Source of the DNA: Trinickia mobilis
GTDB taxonomy: Bacteria; Pseudomonadota; Gammaproteobacteria; Burkholderiales; Burkholderiaceae
Assembly (NCBI RefSeq): GCF_017315705.1
Contig: NZ_JAFLRF010000017.1
Coordinates: 1 to 64,000, forward strand
DNA length: 64,000 nt
Reading direction: 5' to 3'
The translations under genes and the position numbers were made by a program. Positions 49,359 through 58,400 of the stretch are shown here, piece after piece (the first letter of the stretch is position 1; each line of letters starts with the position of its first letter). The notes under the pieces were generated by a model. It saw only the letters and a list, made by a program, of their open reading frames with translations. It was not told the origin of the DNA and did not search any database.

Positions 49359-52238
49359 ATGCGACACATTCCTTCGAAACGAAATTCATTCATCCTTGCG
49401 CGAACCGCTCTCGCGAGCGCCGCCTTCATTGCGCTTCAGGCACCGGCCTTCGCGGCGCCGGGCGCGCCGCAGATCTCCGCCTATGAAGTCACGTCGAAGC
49501 CGCACGGCTTTGTGCAGATCGATCTGCAGGCTGCTGGTTCGGCCGCGCCCTATAAAGATATCGTCAAGCTGAACGACAAGGTGGTCGTGCCGCTGACGTT
49601 CAATATCTGGAGCGGGTCGGCTGCCGCCAAGGCCTATGCGGTGGTCGACGGCGTGGTCGACGAAGCGTCCGCAATCACGGTGTCGGGAAGCAAGGCCACC
49701 GTCAACGCCAACGTTCGCAAGGCCGGCGTCCGCAAAATGGCGGTGCGCGCTTGCGATGCGGCCGGCGAATGCACGACCGGCCCCTCGCTCGACGTCAAGG
49801 TATTCGACACGTTGCCGGAGTTCGCCGACGACCTGCCGGACAACGCGGACAAGAACCACAAGAAATACGACAACGCGTCCGGCGACGTCGTCGGCACGTA
49901 TTTCGCGACCTGGTCGGTGTACGGCCGCCAGTTCAAGGTCGACAACGTGCCGGTCGAAAATCTCACGCACATTCTCTACGGCTTCGTGCCGATCTGCGGC
50001 GGCAGCGGCATCAACGATTCGCTGAAGGACGCCGGCTCGCCGTACCAGGCGCTGCAGACGGCTTGCAAGGGGTTGCCCGATTTCAGCGTCGCGATTCACG
50101 ACCCGTGGGCCGAAATCGCGCTGACGCTGCCGGGCCAGACCCAGGCGTCGCCGCTCAAGGGCGTGCTCGGCCAGATGATGGCCGCGAAGAAGCGCAATCC
50201 GAATCTGAAGATCCTGCCGTCGGTCGGCGGCTGGACGCTGTCCGATCCGTTCTTCCACTTCGGCGACGCGGCGAAGCGCAAGGTATTCGTCGATTCGATG
50301 GAGCAGTTCCTGCGCACCTGGAAGTTCTTCGACGGCATCGACATCGACTGGGAATTCCCGGGCGGCGGCGGCGCGAATCCGCGGCTCGGCGATGCGAGGA
50401 AGGACGGCGCGACCTACGTCACGCTGATGAAGGAGCTGCGCCAGATGATGGATCGCGTCGGCAAGGACACCGGCAAGACGTACCAGCTGACGTCGGCGAT
50501 CGGCGCGAGCACCGAGAAGATCTCGATGGTCGACTACAAGCAGGCCACGCAGTACATGGACTACATCTTCGACATGACCTACGACTTCTACGGCGCGTGG
50601 AGCACGACCGATCTGGGCCACCAGACGGCGCTGTTCGGCACCCAATGGAAGCCGGGCGCGCATACGACGGACAAGTCGATGCAGGCGCTCATCGCGCAGG
50701 GCGTCGACCCGAAGAAGCTGGTGGTCGGCGTGGCCGCATATGGCCGCGGCTGGACCGGCGTGTCGAACCTGAAGGACCCGGCGAATCCGTTCACGGGCAC
50801 GGCGAAAGGACCGATCGCGGGCGGCTGGGAGCCGGGCATCCTCGATTACAAGAAGATCGTCAAGGAAATGGCCGGCAAGGACGGCACCGGCATCAACGGT
50901 TACCAGTACGGCTATGACGCCGCAGCGGAAGCGCCGTATCTCTACAAGAGCTCGACGGGCGACCTGATCACCTACGACGACGCGCGCTCGACGATCGCGA
51001 AGGGCAACTACGTGCGCGAAAAGAACCTGGGCGGCGTGTTCTCGTGGGAAATCGACGCCGACAACGGCGACATCCTGAATGCGATGCACGAAGGCCTCGG
51101 CCATCTCGGCGCCGGCGGCAGGCCGGTCAACCAGCCGCCGATCGCGAGCGCCGGGAAGGACGTGACGATCACGAGCGCACAGACCGTGGAACTCGACGGC
51201 AGCGCGTCGCGCGATCCGGAAGGCGAGCTGCTGACGTATGCGTGGAAGCAGACGGCGGGACCGGCATTGCAGATCGTCAACGCCGATCGCGCGAAAGCGA
51301 GCGTCGCGGTGCCGAAGGCGAGTGCCGAAACCGTCTATCGCTTCCAGTTGACGGTGACGGACCCGCAAGGCCTGTCGAAGGCCGACAACGTCGTGATCAC
51401 CGCGAAACCCGCGACCCAGGTCGAGCCGCCGCCGGAGGAAATCGTCGAGCCGATCACGGGCACGCTGACGATCGCGCCGGAAGTGATGTCGGGCGGTCAG
51501 CTCGCCGTGAGCGTGAACGCCGTGCACAAGGACGGCAAGAAGCTGACGTACAAATGGACGCGACCGGAGTCGCTGTTCGGCGGATCGGTCGGCAACAAGG
51601 CGTCGGGCAGCTACGCGGTGGCCAACGTCGATGCGGACAAGACCGGCACGATCAGCGTGAAGGTGTCGGACGGCGCGAAGGAAATCGATCTGTCGCAGAA
51701 GGTCAAGGTCAAGGCCGTTGGGCAGCCGCAAGGCACGCTGACGGTGCCGGCGACGGTCGAGGCCGGCGGCGAACTGCCCGTGACGGTCGAGGCGAAGTTC
51801 GCGAGCGGCAAGCCGCTGAAGTACACGTGGACGCGCTCGTCGCCGCCGTTCAGCGGCGCGGTCGGCAATAAGGCGTCGGGCAAGTACGCGGTCGCGGACG
51901 TCGACCAGGACACGTCCGGCCGGATCACCGTGACGGTGACGGACGGCGAGAAGACGATGAAGCTCGAGCAGCGCGTGACGGTGACTGCCAAGGTTACGCC
52001 GCCGACCGATGGCGGTAATAACGGCGGTGGCGGCAATAGCGGCGGCAATGGCGGTGATGGCTCGGCGCATCCGCAATACAGCGCGGGCACGGCGTACCAG
52101 GCCGGCGACATCGTCAGCAACAACGGTAAGTCGTACGAGTGCAAGCCGTGGCCGTACACGGGCTGGTGCAGCCAGTCGCCGACGCACTATGAGCCGGGCG
52201 TCGGTTCGGCGTGGGACGACGCATGGATCGAGCGGTAA
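49359..52238 (+). CDS. GH18 chitinase with PKD/Ig-like modules and C-terminal CBM5/12
   Basis: A 959-residue secreted enzyme. Signal peptide to about 32 (ALASAAFIALQAPAFAA), an N-terminal beta domain (about 35-150), then the GH18 barrel (about 175-580). The barrel has ILPSVGGWTLSDPFF and the catalytic DGIDIDWE at 325-332, with E332 as acid; MDYIFDMTYDFYGAW and GVFSWEIDADNG match later strands. A PKD-like domain (about 590-690) and two Ig-like modules (about 705-880) follow, the latter nearly the same kind as in the metalloprotease (FSGAVGNKASGKYAVADVD). A Gly/Asn linker leads to the chitin-binding module (YSAGTAYQAGDIVSNNGKSY ... YEPGVGSAW). It hydrolyses chitin outside the cell. Confidence 0.95.
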   Translation: MRHIPSKRNSFILARTALASAAFIALQAPAFAAPGAPQISAYEVTSKPHGFVQIDLQAAGSAAPYKDIVKLNDKVVVPLTFNIWSGSAAAKAYAVVDGVVDEASAITVSGSKATVNANVRKAGVRKMAVRACDAAGECTTGPSLDVKVFDTLPEFADDLPDNADKNHKKYDNASGDVVGTYFATWSVYGRQFKVDNVPVENLTHILYGFVPICGGSGINDSLKDAGSPYQALQTACKGLPDFSVAIHDPWAEIALTLPGQTQASPLKGVLGQMMAAKKRNPNLKILPSVGGWTLSDPFFHFGDAAKRKVFVDSMEQFLRTWKFFDGIDIDWEFPGGGGANPRLGDARKDGATYVTLMKELRQMMDRVGKDTGKTYQLTSAIGASTEKISMVDYKQATQYMDYIFDMTYDFYGAWSTTDLGHQTALFGTQWKPGAHTTDKSMQALIAQGVDPKKLVVGVAAYGRGWTGVSNLKDPANPFTGTAKGPIAGGWEPGILDYKKIVKEMAGKDGTGINGYQYGYDAAAEAPYLYKSSTGDLITYDDARSTIAKGNYVREKNLGGVFSWEIDADNGDILNAMHEGLGHLGAGGRPVNQPPIASAGKDVTITSAQTVELDGSASRDPEGELLTYAWKQTAGPALQIVNADRAKASVAVPKASAETVYRFQLTVTDPQGLSKADNVVITAKPATQVEPPPEEIVEPITGTLTIAPEVMSGGQLAVSVNAVHKDGKKLTYKWTRPESLFGGSVGNKASGSYAVANVDADKTGTISVKVSDGAKEIDLSQKVKVKAVGQPQGTLTVPATVEAGGELPVTVEAKFASGKPLKYTWTRSSPPFSGAVGNKASGKYAVADVDQDTSGRITVTVTDGEKTMKLEQRVTVTAKVTPPTDGGNNGGGGNSGGNGGDGSAHPQYSAGTAYQAGDIVSNNGKSYECKPWPYTGWCSQSPTHYEPGVGSAWDDAWIER

Positions 52239-52354
52239 ATCTTTCGATGCTTTGAAGCGGAGCGGCGGCGGCAGCCGCCGTCCTCCGATACGCATGCACG
52301 GAGAGCAGGAAGAGTCCTGCCTCCGGTTGCGGAAATCCAATGGGTTGGAAACAA

Positions 52355-54733
52355 ATGAACAAGGTTTATCGGAATGTCTGGAATGCGCTGGCCGGGCGCT
52401 ATGTGGTGGCGTCTGAGCTGGCGAAGAGCCGGGGGAAGAAGGCGTCGGGCGGTGTCGTGATAACCGCTGCACTGATCGGTCTTGGAGCGGGTGGCGAAGT
52501 GCTGGCGCAGCCTGTGGACGGCGCGACGGAAGCCTGCACGACGGCGGACGGGAAATCGGGAAAGATCGATGAAAATGGGGCTTGCCGGCCCTCGACCTCC
52601 ACGCGAGGTTTCGGTATTGCACCGATCGCGTCTGGCTTGGACGATAACAAAGTGGTGATTGGCGCGGGTGCATCGGCGACGGGTATTAGCGATATTGCAA
52701 TCGGACGCAGTGCGAAAGCAGATTCTTCCGCCGCTCCTGGAGGCACCGATGTTCAAGCCTATGCGCTAGCGATGGGGTACAGCGCGAGCGCTGGCGGCGG
52801 GGCGGTCGCACTCGGGATGGGAGCCGTTGCTACGGATGGCAATCCCAAAACCGGGATGAATGCAGTTGCCGTCGGCAATGCGGCCAAGGTAACTGCCACC
52901 TATGGCGTTGCGTTGGGATATGGGGCTTCGGTGTCCGCTGACGATTCATTGGCACTGGGAGGGCTTGCGATAGCCACCGGAAGACTTGCTGTCGCGATGG
53001 GCAAGGAAGCTAGTGCGTCTTCGACCGGTGCGGTGGCGATCGGTTATCAAGCAAAAGTTGATACCAAATCCAATTCCGTCGGCACTGCAATTGGATATCA
53101 AGCGACAGTGGACGTGCCAAGTGGGTTTAATGGAGATGCTTTCGGCGGGTTTTCTAAGGTCACTGGCCAAGGCAGCGTTGCGGTAGGTACTAATGCAAGT
53201 GTTTCGGCAGTGGAAAGCGTGGCAATCGGTCACAACAGCACTGCTGCCCGAGATAACACGGTGTCGATCGGTTCCCTAACTAAAAAGCGCCAATTGGTCA
53301 ACATGGCGAAGGGTACGGAAGACGACGACGGCGTGAACGTGGCCCAGCTGAAGCCTACAGTGGACGCACTGGGCGGCAGCGCCAAAATCGACGCGACGAC
53401 CGGCGCGGTGACGGGCCCGAACTACACGATCCAGGGCGAGAGCGACATCAAGACGGTCGGCGGCGCGCTGACGAAGCTGGACACGGCGGTGAGCACCAAC
53501 AGGGCGACGCTGACGCAGATCGGCAACGACCTGAACAGCGGTTCGATCGGTCTCGTCAAGCAGGACGAAGCTACCGGCAACATTACGGTGGCCAAGGGCC
53601 TGGGTGGGGCGCTGGTGGACTTCTCCGGCGAGGCGGGCGGGCGCGTGCTGACCGGCCTGGCGAACGGCGTGGACGACCACGACGCGGTGACGCTCGCGCA
53701 GATGAGGTCGACGATCGCAACCGACATCGAAGGCCGGATGATGAGCGCGCTGCAGTACGACGACGTGTCGCTGTCGCGGGCGACGCTGGGCGGCACGGAT
53801 GGCACCGTGATCGGCAACCTGGCGAACGGCCTGATCGCGTCGGGCAGCATGGAAGCGGTGAACGGCGGACAGATGTACGCGATGCAGCAGGACTTCGAGA
53901 ACCGCTATAACCAGCTGAACGACAAGGTCGACGCGCTGGAAGGCAAGGTCGACGAGATTGGCCAGGGCAACGGCGGCGGCAACGGCGGTGCTCAGGAAGG
54001 CAGCACGTCAGGCTCGGGCAGCGCGGCGGTGGGCGAAGGCTCGTCGGTGGTGGGCGACAACGGCACGGCGCTGGGCAACGGCGCGACGGTGGCGGGCCCG
54101 GACGGCGCGGCGGTGAACAACGGCACGGCGGTGGGTTCCGGTTCGAAGGTGACGGCCGACAACGGCACGGCGCTGGGCTCGGGCGCGTCGGTGACGGCGG
54201 CCAACGGCACGGCGCTGGGCAGCGGCGCGAGCGTGAGCGGCGCCAACGGCACGGCGCTGGGCAACGGTTCGGTGGCGAGCGGCGAGAACAGCACGGCGAT
54301 CGGCTCAGGCGCGAACGCGAGCGGGAATAACTCGGTCGCGCTCGGCGAAGGGTCGAGCGCGAGCCGGGACAACACCGTGTCGGTCGGCTCCGCAGGCAAC
54401 GAACGCCAGATTACCAACGTCGCCGACGGCACCGAGGCCACCGATGCCGTCAACGTCCGGCAGCTCAACAGCTTGCGCGGGGAGATGCAGAGCAGCAAGC
54501 GCGATTCGTTCGGCGGCGTCGCTTCGGCGATCGCCATTGCGAACCTGCCGCAGGCAGCGCTTGCGGGCGAAAGCATGGTATCGATCGCCGGCGGGACGTA
54601 CGGCGGTCAATCGGCGGTCGCGTTCGGCCTGTCGACCGCCACGCGCGACGGCAAGTGGGTGTTGAAGGGCTCCGGTTCGACCAACAGCCGCGGCACGGTA
54701 GCGGTGGGGGCCGGCGCAGGCTATCGCTGGTAG
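52355..54733 (+). CDS. Trimeric autotransporter adhesin (YadA/Hia family)
   Basis: A 792-residue type Vc autotransporter starting at ATG 52355 (GGAA upstream); a frame opening at 52340 is less likely. It has an extended signal peptide (MNKVYRNVWNALAGRYVVAS ... EVLAQP). Head repeats of the SVAIG form follow (about 85-300), then a neck (DNTVSIGSLTKKRQLVNMAK), a stalk with coiled coil (about 510-545), and a second block of short head repeats (NGTALGSGASV, about 555-670). A second neck (DNTVSVGSAGNERQITNVAD) and the four-strand anchor ending VAVGAGAGYRW complete it. It inserts in the outer membrane as a trimer and binds host or surface ligands. A strong terminator follows. Confidence 0.95.
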   Translation: MNKVYRNVWNALAGRYVVASELAKSRGKKASGGVVITAALIGLGAGGEVLAQPVDGATEACTTADGKSGKIDENGACRPSTSTRGFGIAPIASGLDDNKVVIGAGASATGISDIAIGRSAKADSSAAPGGTDVQAYALAMGYSASAGGGAVALGMGAVATDGNPKTGMNAVAVGNAAKVTATYGVALGYGASVSADDSLALGGLAIATGRLAVAMGKEASASSTGAVAIGYQAKVDTKSNSVGTAIGYQATVDVPSGFNGDAFGGFSKVTGQGSVAVGTNASVSAVESVAIGHNSTAARDNTVSIGSLTKKRQLVNMAKGTEDDDGVNVAQLKPTVDALGGSAKIDATTGAVTGPNYTIQGESDIKTVGGALTKLDTAVSTNRATLTQIGNDLNSGSIGLVKQDEATGNITVAKGLGGALVDFSGEAGGRVLTGLANGVDDHDAVTLAQMRSTIATDIEGRMMSALQYDDVSLSRATLGGTDGTVIGNLANGLIASGSMEAVNGGQMYAMQQDFENRYNQLNDKVDALEGKVDEIGQGNGGGNGGAQEGSTSGSGSAAVGEGSSVVGDNGTALGNGATVAGPDGAAVNNGTAVGSGSKVTADNGTALGSGASVTAANGTALGSGASVSGANGTALGNGSVASGENSTAIGSGANASGNNSVALGEGSSASRDNTVSVGSAGNERQITNVADGTEATDAVNVRQLNSLRGEMQSSKRDSFGGVASAIAIANLPQAALAGESMVSIAGGTYGGQSAVAFGLSTATRDGKWVLKGSGSTNSRGTVAVGAGAGYRW

Positions 54734-54770
54734 TGGCGTTGCCGGTGATCCGGCGCGTGCCGGCATGACG

Positions 54771-54806
54771 AGCGGCGCATCCCGATAAGAGGATGCGCCG
54801 CTTTTT
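54771..54806 (+). terminator. Intrinsic terminator of the trimeric adhesin gene
   Basis: AGCGGCGCATCC (54771-54782) and GGATGCGCCGCT (54791-54802) form a perfect 12-bp stem with an 8-base loop, followed by TTTTT. It lies 37 bases after the stop codon. Confidence 0.92.
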
Positions 54807-55383
54807 CTTATGCCGAGACGATGCGGCGCCTCGAGGCGGCATTTCACTATCGGAGTCATCCGCTCGGAAGGCAGGGAGGAGTCCTATGTACGAAACCGAT
54901 TCCATTCTCCGACCATCTTCGTTCTCGATCCAGGCGCCCGGCGACGTTGCCGAGCCGGTTCGGTTGCCACGAGGAAGGAGACGAACGGAACATGAAAGAG
55001 AACGGAATGCCGATGGTCGTAGGGTCGCGCGCGGCGGATCGCTGGCGCCGGGCGATGCTGATCGCATTGAGTGTGATGTTGTTGGCTCGATACCGGGAGG
55101 ATCGTGCGGCCGTTTTGGGCCATCTCGGGGCCGAGCACGCCGGTCATGATGTGCGGCGGAAACAGCACGTCGATCGTGAGGCTGGATGCGCCGCCCAGCG
55201 CCTGCATCAGCGGCCCGTAAAAGCGGTAGATGTGGTCCATTGGGAAGACGGCCGTCGTTCCGGGCGCACGGACGATGTCGAGTGCGTGACCGAGATCCGG
55301 TGCTTGAGTTTTAGCGCTCGGCGAGGGATTCGTTCTTCGGGGGCAAGGTCACCAATAGAACGGCAGCGACACCTCGCCCGTAC
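54807..55383. other. Mosaic of gene fragments
   Basis: No intact gene. On the plus strand, ATG 54992 with a strong ribosome site (AAGGAG) opens MKENGMPMVVGSRAADRWRR followed by a hydrophobic stretch (MLIALSVMLLA), then loses coherence near 55090. On the minus strand, about 55090-55330 encodes a protein-like stretch (HALDIVRAPGTTAVFPMDHI, YRFYGPLMQALGGASS) with no start or end. On the minus strand at 55345-55395 lies a copy, in another frame, of the piece VGQYLSxxxVSLPFYW from the HAF-repeat protein next door. This reads as a deletion or rearrangement scar. Confidence 0.55.
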
Positions 55384-56322
55384 TCAGATATTGGCCGACA
55401 GTAGCCGCAGCCATTCCTCTAACTGCTTGACGCCGATTATCCGAATCGGCTTCAAATCGGTTGCAAGTCCAGTTGTAGAGGGGGCAAGCGAGGAGATTGA
55501 GCGTTTAGCTGAACTGGAGGTGCAAAGCGTATCGGTAAACGCATGATCGGCGTGACCGGCAATCTCGCTGGTACCCGCAGCAAAACACCCATTGCTTGAC
55601 AGCATCGAGATTGAACTACTGCTGCCTCCGGCCAGCGTTCCCAGGTCCGTCATACCGCCGGCCTCTGTCCATTTGAACGCGTGGATCGCGCCGGTATCGG
55701 TTTCGCTGTTGCCCATCACCACCGCGGTATCGCTGATCCCTGTTACTGCGCCCGGCGCTCCGCTGCCTAAAGCGGGAATCGCCTGCACATCGTTCGCATC
55801 CGGGTTCCAATAGAACGGCAGCGACACGTCGTCCGCGCTCAGATACTGGCCGACGATGCCACCGGACGCATTCATCTCGACCCCGCCCGATGGATTCAGC
55901 ACGCGGGGGGCGGCGGAAGGCTGAGTCGCTTGCCAGATGACGGCCTGATTGCGCCCGGTCGCATCCTGGCAGGAGCCGATCACGAGCCCCGCATGGGTGA
56001 TGGCGATCGTCGCGCAATTCCGTCCGGCAACCAACGGCGGCAAGACCGTTTCGCTGCCGGGCGTGAGCGAGACGAATACGCTTCGTACACCAGAGGAATT
56101 GAGACAGCTGCCCGCGACGATGCCGCTGTCGTTGACTGCGCTGCCGGTACATTGGAGCCCGGCAGCGGTGCCTTCGTCGGTGAGGGTGTCGGCGCGAACG
56201 GCAGACGTCAACAGGGCGAAACAGAGCGCGGCAAAGCAAAGCGGGGAAGGCCGGCGCCGGACGATAGATCGTTCCGTACGCCGGCCAAGGGGGAATCGCT
56301 CCCGGAGAGTGCCGGGAGGCAT
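55384..56322 (-). CDS. HAF-repeat extracellular protein
   Basis: A 312-residue exported protein. ATG 56322 is chosen because a signal-like region (PSPLCFAALCFALLTSAVRA) follows about 25 residues later; an open frame runs on far upstream through the next gene. The mature part has HAF-type repeats, each with GxxV-G and HAF/AFxW marks: GIVAGSCLNSSGVRSVFVSL, GIVGQYLSADDVSLPFYW, VVMGNSETDTGAIHAFKWTE and TDLGTLAGGSSSSIS. The C-terminus (about the last 35 residues) is unlike the repeats and runs into the mosaic zone, so the native end may be lost. The function of HAF proteins is unknown. Confidence 0.7.
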   Translation of the reverse strand: MPPGTLRERFPLGRRTERSIVRRRPSPLCFAALCFALLTSAVRADTLTDEGTAAGLQCTGSAVNDSGIVAGSCLNSSGVRSVFVSLTPGSETVLPPLVAGRNCATIAITHAGLVIGSCQDATGRNQAVIWQATQPSAAPRVLNPSGGVEMNASGGIVGQYLSADDVSLPFYWNPDANDVQAIPALGSGAPGAVTGISDTAVVMGNSETDTGAIHAFKWTEAGGMTDLGTLAGGSSSSISMLSSNGCFAAGTSEIAGHADHAFTDTLCTSSSAKRSISSLAPSTTGLATDLKPIRIIGVKQLEEWLRLLSANI

Positions 56323-56336
56323 GAGCTTGCCGCGCG

Positions 56337-57461
56337 TCAGAACGCCATCGACCAGTTCACGTACAACGCATCCTGCTGCTCGAGCTGATAGCCGTTGAGG
56401 CTCTGCGTGATCGGCTTCACATACTCGACGCCGACGCGATTGCCCTTCAGCGGACCCGAGCCGACCACGGCATTGAGGCCGACGCCGGCCTTCAGCACGC
56501 GGCCGCCGTAATTGCTTTGCACGTCGTCGGGGCTCATCTGATGGCTCGGTCCGTTGTAGGCGCCCTGAATCGTGCCTTGCGCGGTGTAATTCAGCCGGGC
56601 CGATGCGCTCAGCCAGTTGGTTAGGCGATAGCCGCCCCAGGCGTTCGCCTCGAACTTGTTGCCGAACCGGAAGCCGGATTTGTTGCGGCTTTGCATCGCC
56701 ACCTGCGCGAGCGCCTGCGCACCCCAGCTCCAGCGATTCGCGTGGCCGGTGTACGTGACGCTCGGAATCACATCCCATGTCCCGGTGCCCAACTGCATGC
56801 CGTAGTGCACGAAGCTGCCGTTCGGATTCTTGAGCGAGACCGAGCCGGTCGGAATGCTGATGCCGAGCCCCGCGTGGACGTGATGGCGGCCGTCGTCGTA
56901 AAGCTGGAACAGGCCCGCCGCGACGGTGTCGCCGATGCCCGACGTGCTGTGCGACATTTCTCCGCCGCCCATGCCGCCCATGCCGCCCGCAAGCATCGGG
57001 CCGTGGCCGCCACCATGGCCGCCGCCGCCGCCGCCGTGGCCGCCGCCGGCGCCGGGCACCATCTTCATGGTCATCGGCATGTCCATGTACATCGGCATCA
57101 GCATGACGTTGAACCAGTCGGTCGGCGCATACATGAGATGCAGCATGTGCATGTTCATCCTCATGCTGGTCGGCTTCATCATGTAGCCGGCCGCCGCGAG
57201 CGCCTCGTCGCTGACGGCGTTGCCGCCGTTCATGACGTCGCCGCCCGTGCTGCTCGTCGAGAAGTTGTAGCCGAACATCCACTCGCCCTTCTTGTGCATG
57301 TGGTCGTACATCATGCCGGCGGGCGCGTGGCTGTCGGGCGTGAGGCCGACGCCGGGTTCGTCGTGCGCGTGCGCGGGCGACGAGAGCAGGGCGGCGGCGA
57401 GGGCCGCGATTGCGGCGAGGCTGATCGTGGTGCGGCGAATGAGGTGTTGGTTCTTCGACAT
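56337..57461 (-). CDS. Met/His-rich outer-membrane protein, probably copper-linked
   Basis: A 374-residue exported protein, signal peptide ending LLSSPAHAHD. It looks like a beta-barrel of the transporter/phenol-MetA-like type: WMFGYNFSTSS near the start and closing strand QDALYVNWSMAF with the terminal Phe. Residues about 95-170 are unusually Met/His/Gly-rich (MRMNMHMLHLMY, MYMDMPMTMKM, then GGHGGGGGGHGGGHGP), the kind of sequence that binds copper. The next gene upstream is a DUF2946 protein often found with copper genes. Role in copper handling is inferred from both. Confidence 0.8.
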   Translation of the reverse strand: MSKNQHLIRRTTISLAAIAALAAALLSSPAHAHDEPGVGLTPDSHAPAGMMYDHMHKKGEWMFGYNFSTSSTGGDVMNGGNAVSDEALAAAGYMMKPTSMRMNMHMLHLMYAPTDWFNVMLMPMYMDMPMTMKMVPGAGGGHGGGGGGHGGGHGPMLAGGMGGMGGGEMSHSTSGIGDTVAAGLFQLYDDGRHHVHAGLGISIPTGSVSLKNPNGSFVHYGMQLGTGTWDVIPSVTYTGHANRWSWGAQALAQVAMQSRNKSGFRFGNKFEANAWGGYRLTNWLSASARLNYTAQGTIQGAYNGPSHQMSPDDVQSNYGGRVLKAGVGLNAVVGSGPLKGNRVGVEYVKPITQSLNGYQLEQQDALYVNWSMAF

Positions 57462-57582
57462 GATAGGAGTACTCGATAGATTGATGTTTTCGGCGCGCGG
57501 CGCTGCCCATGCACGGGCGCGGTCGACCGCGGTGCTTGCCGATGAAAATGGAAATTCGATGCCCGCCGGCGGGCGTCACACA

Positions 57583-58038
57583 TCAGTCGAGTACTGGCGG
57601 GCCGCGCGAGAGTGCGTGGCGCCAGATGAAGAAATGGCGCGGAGCCTGGTAGAACAGGTAGGGATGATCGTCCGCAAAGCGCGTGATCAACGCGTCTTGC
57701 GGCGGCATCGCGGGCAAGCCGAAACTGCCCGCGTGAACGTGGCAGAACGGGCATTCGTCCGCTTGAGGCGCGGCCTCCTGAGCGCAATCCGGATCGGCGG
57801 CCCGATTCGTGTCGTGATGCGGCATCGGCTCGATGTCGTGCTCATCGCGCGCAGCAGAGCCGCACGGGGGGGCGGCATCCGTCGCGCGCATCGCGTGATG
57901 CCCGATCTGCAGCATGGCCGACGAACGGCCGTGCATCGCCGCCTTGACCGACGTGATCGCCGGCGCAAGCGTGTTGAGCAGGATCGCGAAGATCGCGATC
58001 CATGCGGCTCGATACACGTGGCGAGATCGGAAAGACAT
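57583..58038 (-). CDS. DUF2946-family protein
   Basis: A 151-residue protein with an N-terminal membrane segment (AWIAIFAILLNTLAPAITSV), the LAP-like signature of DUF2946. The central part is His/Cys-rich (CGSAARDEHDIEPMPHHD, then DECPFCHVHAG with a C-x-x-C-x-V-H set). Members commonly flank copper transport or TonB-receptor genes; the metal-ligand pattern supports metal binding in the periplasm. It precedes the Met/His-rich outer-membrane gene on the same strand, 121 bases away. Confidence 0.85.
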   Translation of the reverse strand: MSFRSRHVYRAAWIAIFAILLNTLAPAITSVKAAMHGRSSAMLQIGHHAMRATDAAPPCGSAARDEHDIEPMPHHDTNRAADPDCAQEAAPQADECPFCHVHAGSFGLPAMPPQDALITRFADDHPYLFYQAPRHFFIWRHALSRGPPVLD

Positions 58039-58078
58039 GAAATAGGGCGTCGGGTTGAGAGGAGACGAGCACGCAGGC

Positions 58079-58315
58079 TCAGGCGGGCAGCGGCAGACCG
58101 ATGCCTTGATCGATGTCCGCGCGCGCGTTGCGTTCGGCGTCCTGCATCGCGCTCAGCTTCGAATCGAAACCGAACAGCGACTGCACCCTGTAGCGCGGCT
58201 TGTCGGCGCCGGCATGGTGCGGCGAACGAAATTCGTAGTAGGCATCCCAGCGGCTGTTGTCGCGTTGAACGGCGAACACGCCGTATTCGCGGTCTTTGTA
58301 GTTAACGTATTGCAT
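58079..58315 (-). CDS. Small hypothetical protein
   Basis: A 78-residue soluble protein (MQYVNYKDREYGVFAVQRDN at the start, with FRSPHHAGADKPRYRVQSLF). No signal peptide and no domain recognised. Composition looks protein-like rather than a chance frame. The ribosome site is weak. It lies between cytochrome b561 and the DUF2946 gene on the same strand. Confidence 0.6.
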   Translation of the reverse strand: MQYVNYKDREYGVFAVQRDNSRWDAYYEFRSPHHAGADKPRYRVQSLFGFDSKLSAMQDAERNARADIDQGIGLPLPA

Positions 58316-58400
58316 GCAACGATTCGAGGTTGTGATCTGCGCGCGGTGAGATCCATGGTTGAATAGGCCGCGCGCGGAAATTGCGGATTAAGGTTGAGGT

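Noticed and set aside
49386-52673. Open frame of about 1095 codons opposite the chitinase
   Set aside because: It covers the antisense of a well-supported GH18 gene and shows no domain or signal peptide.
53990-54360. Regular short repeats that could suggest a CRISPR-like or satellite array
   Set aside because: They are in frame and encode head repeats of the trimeric autotransporter; there are no spacers of uniform unrelated sequence.
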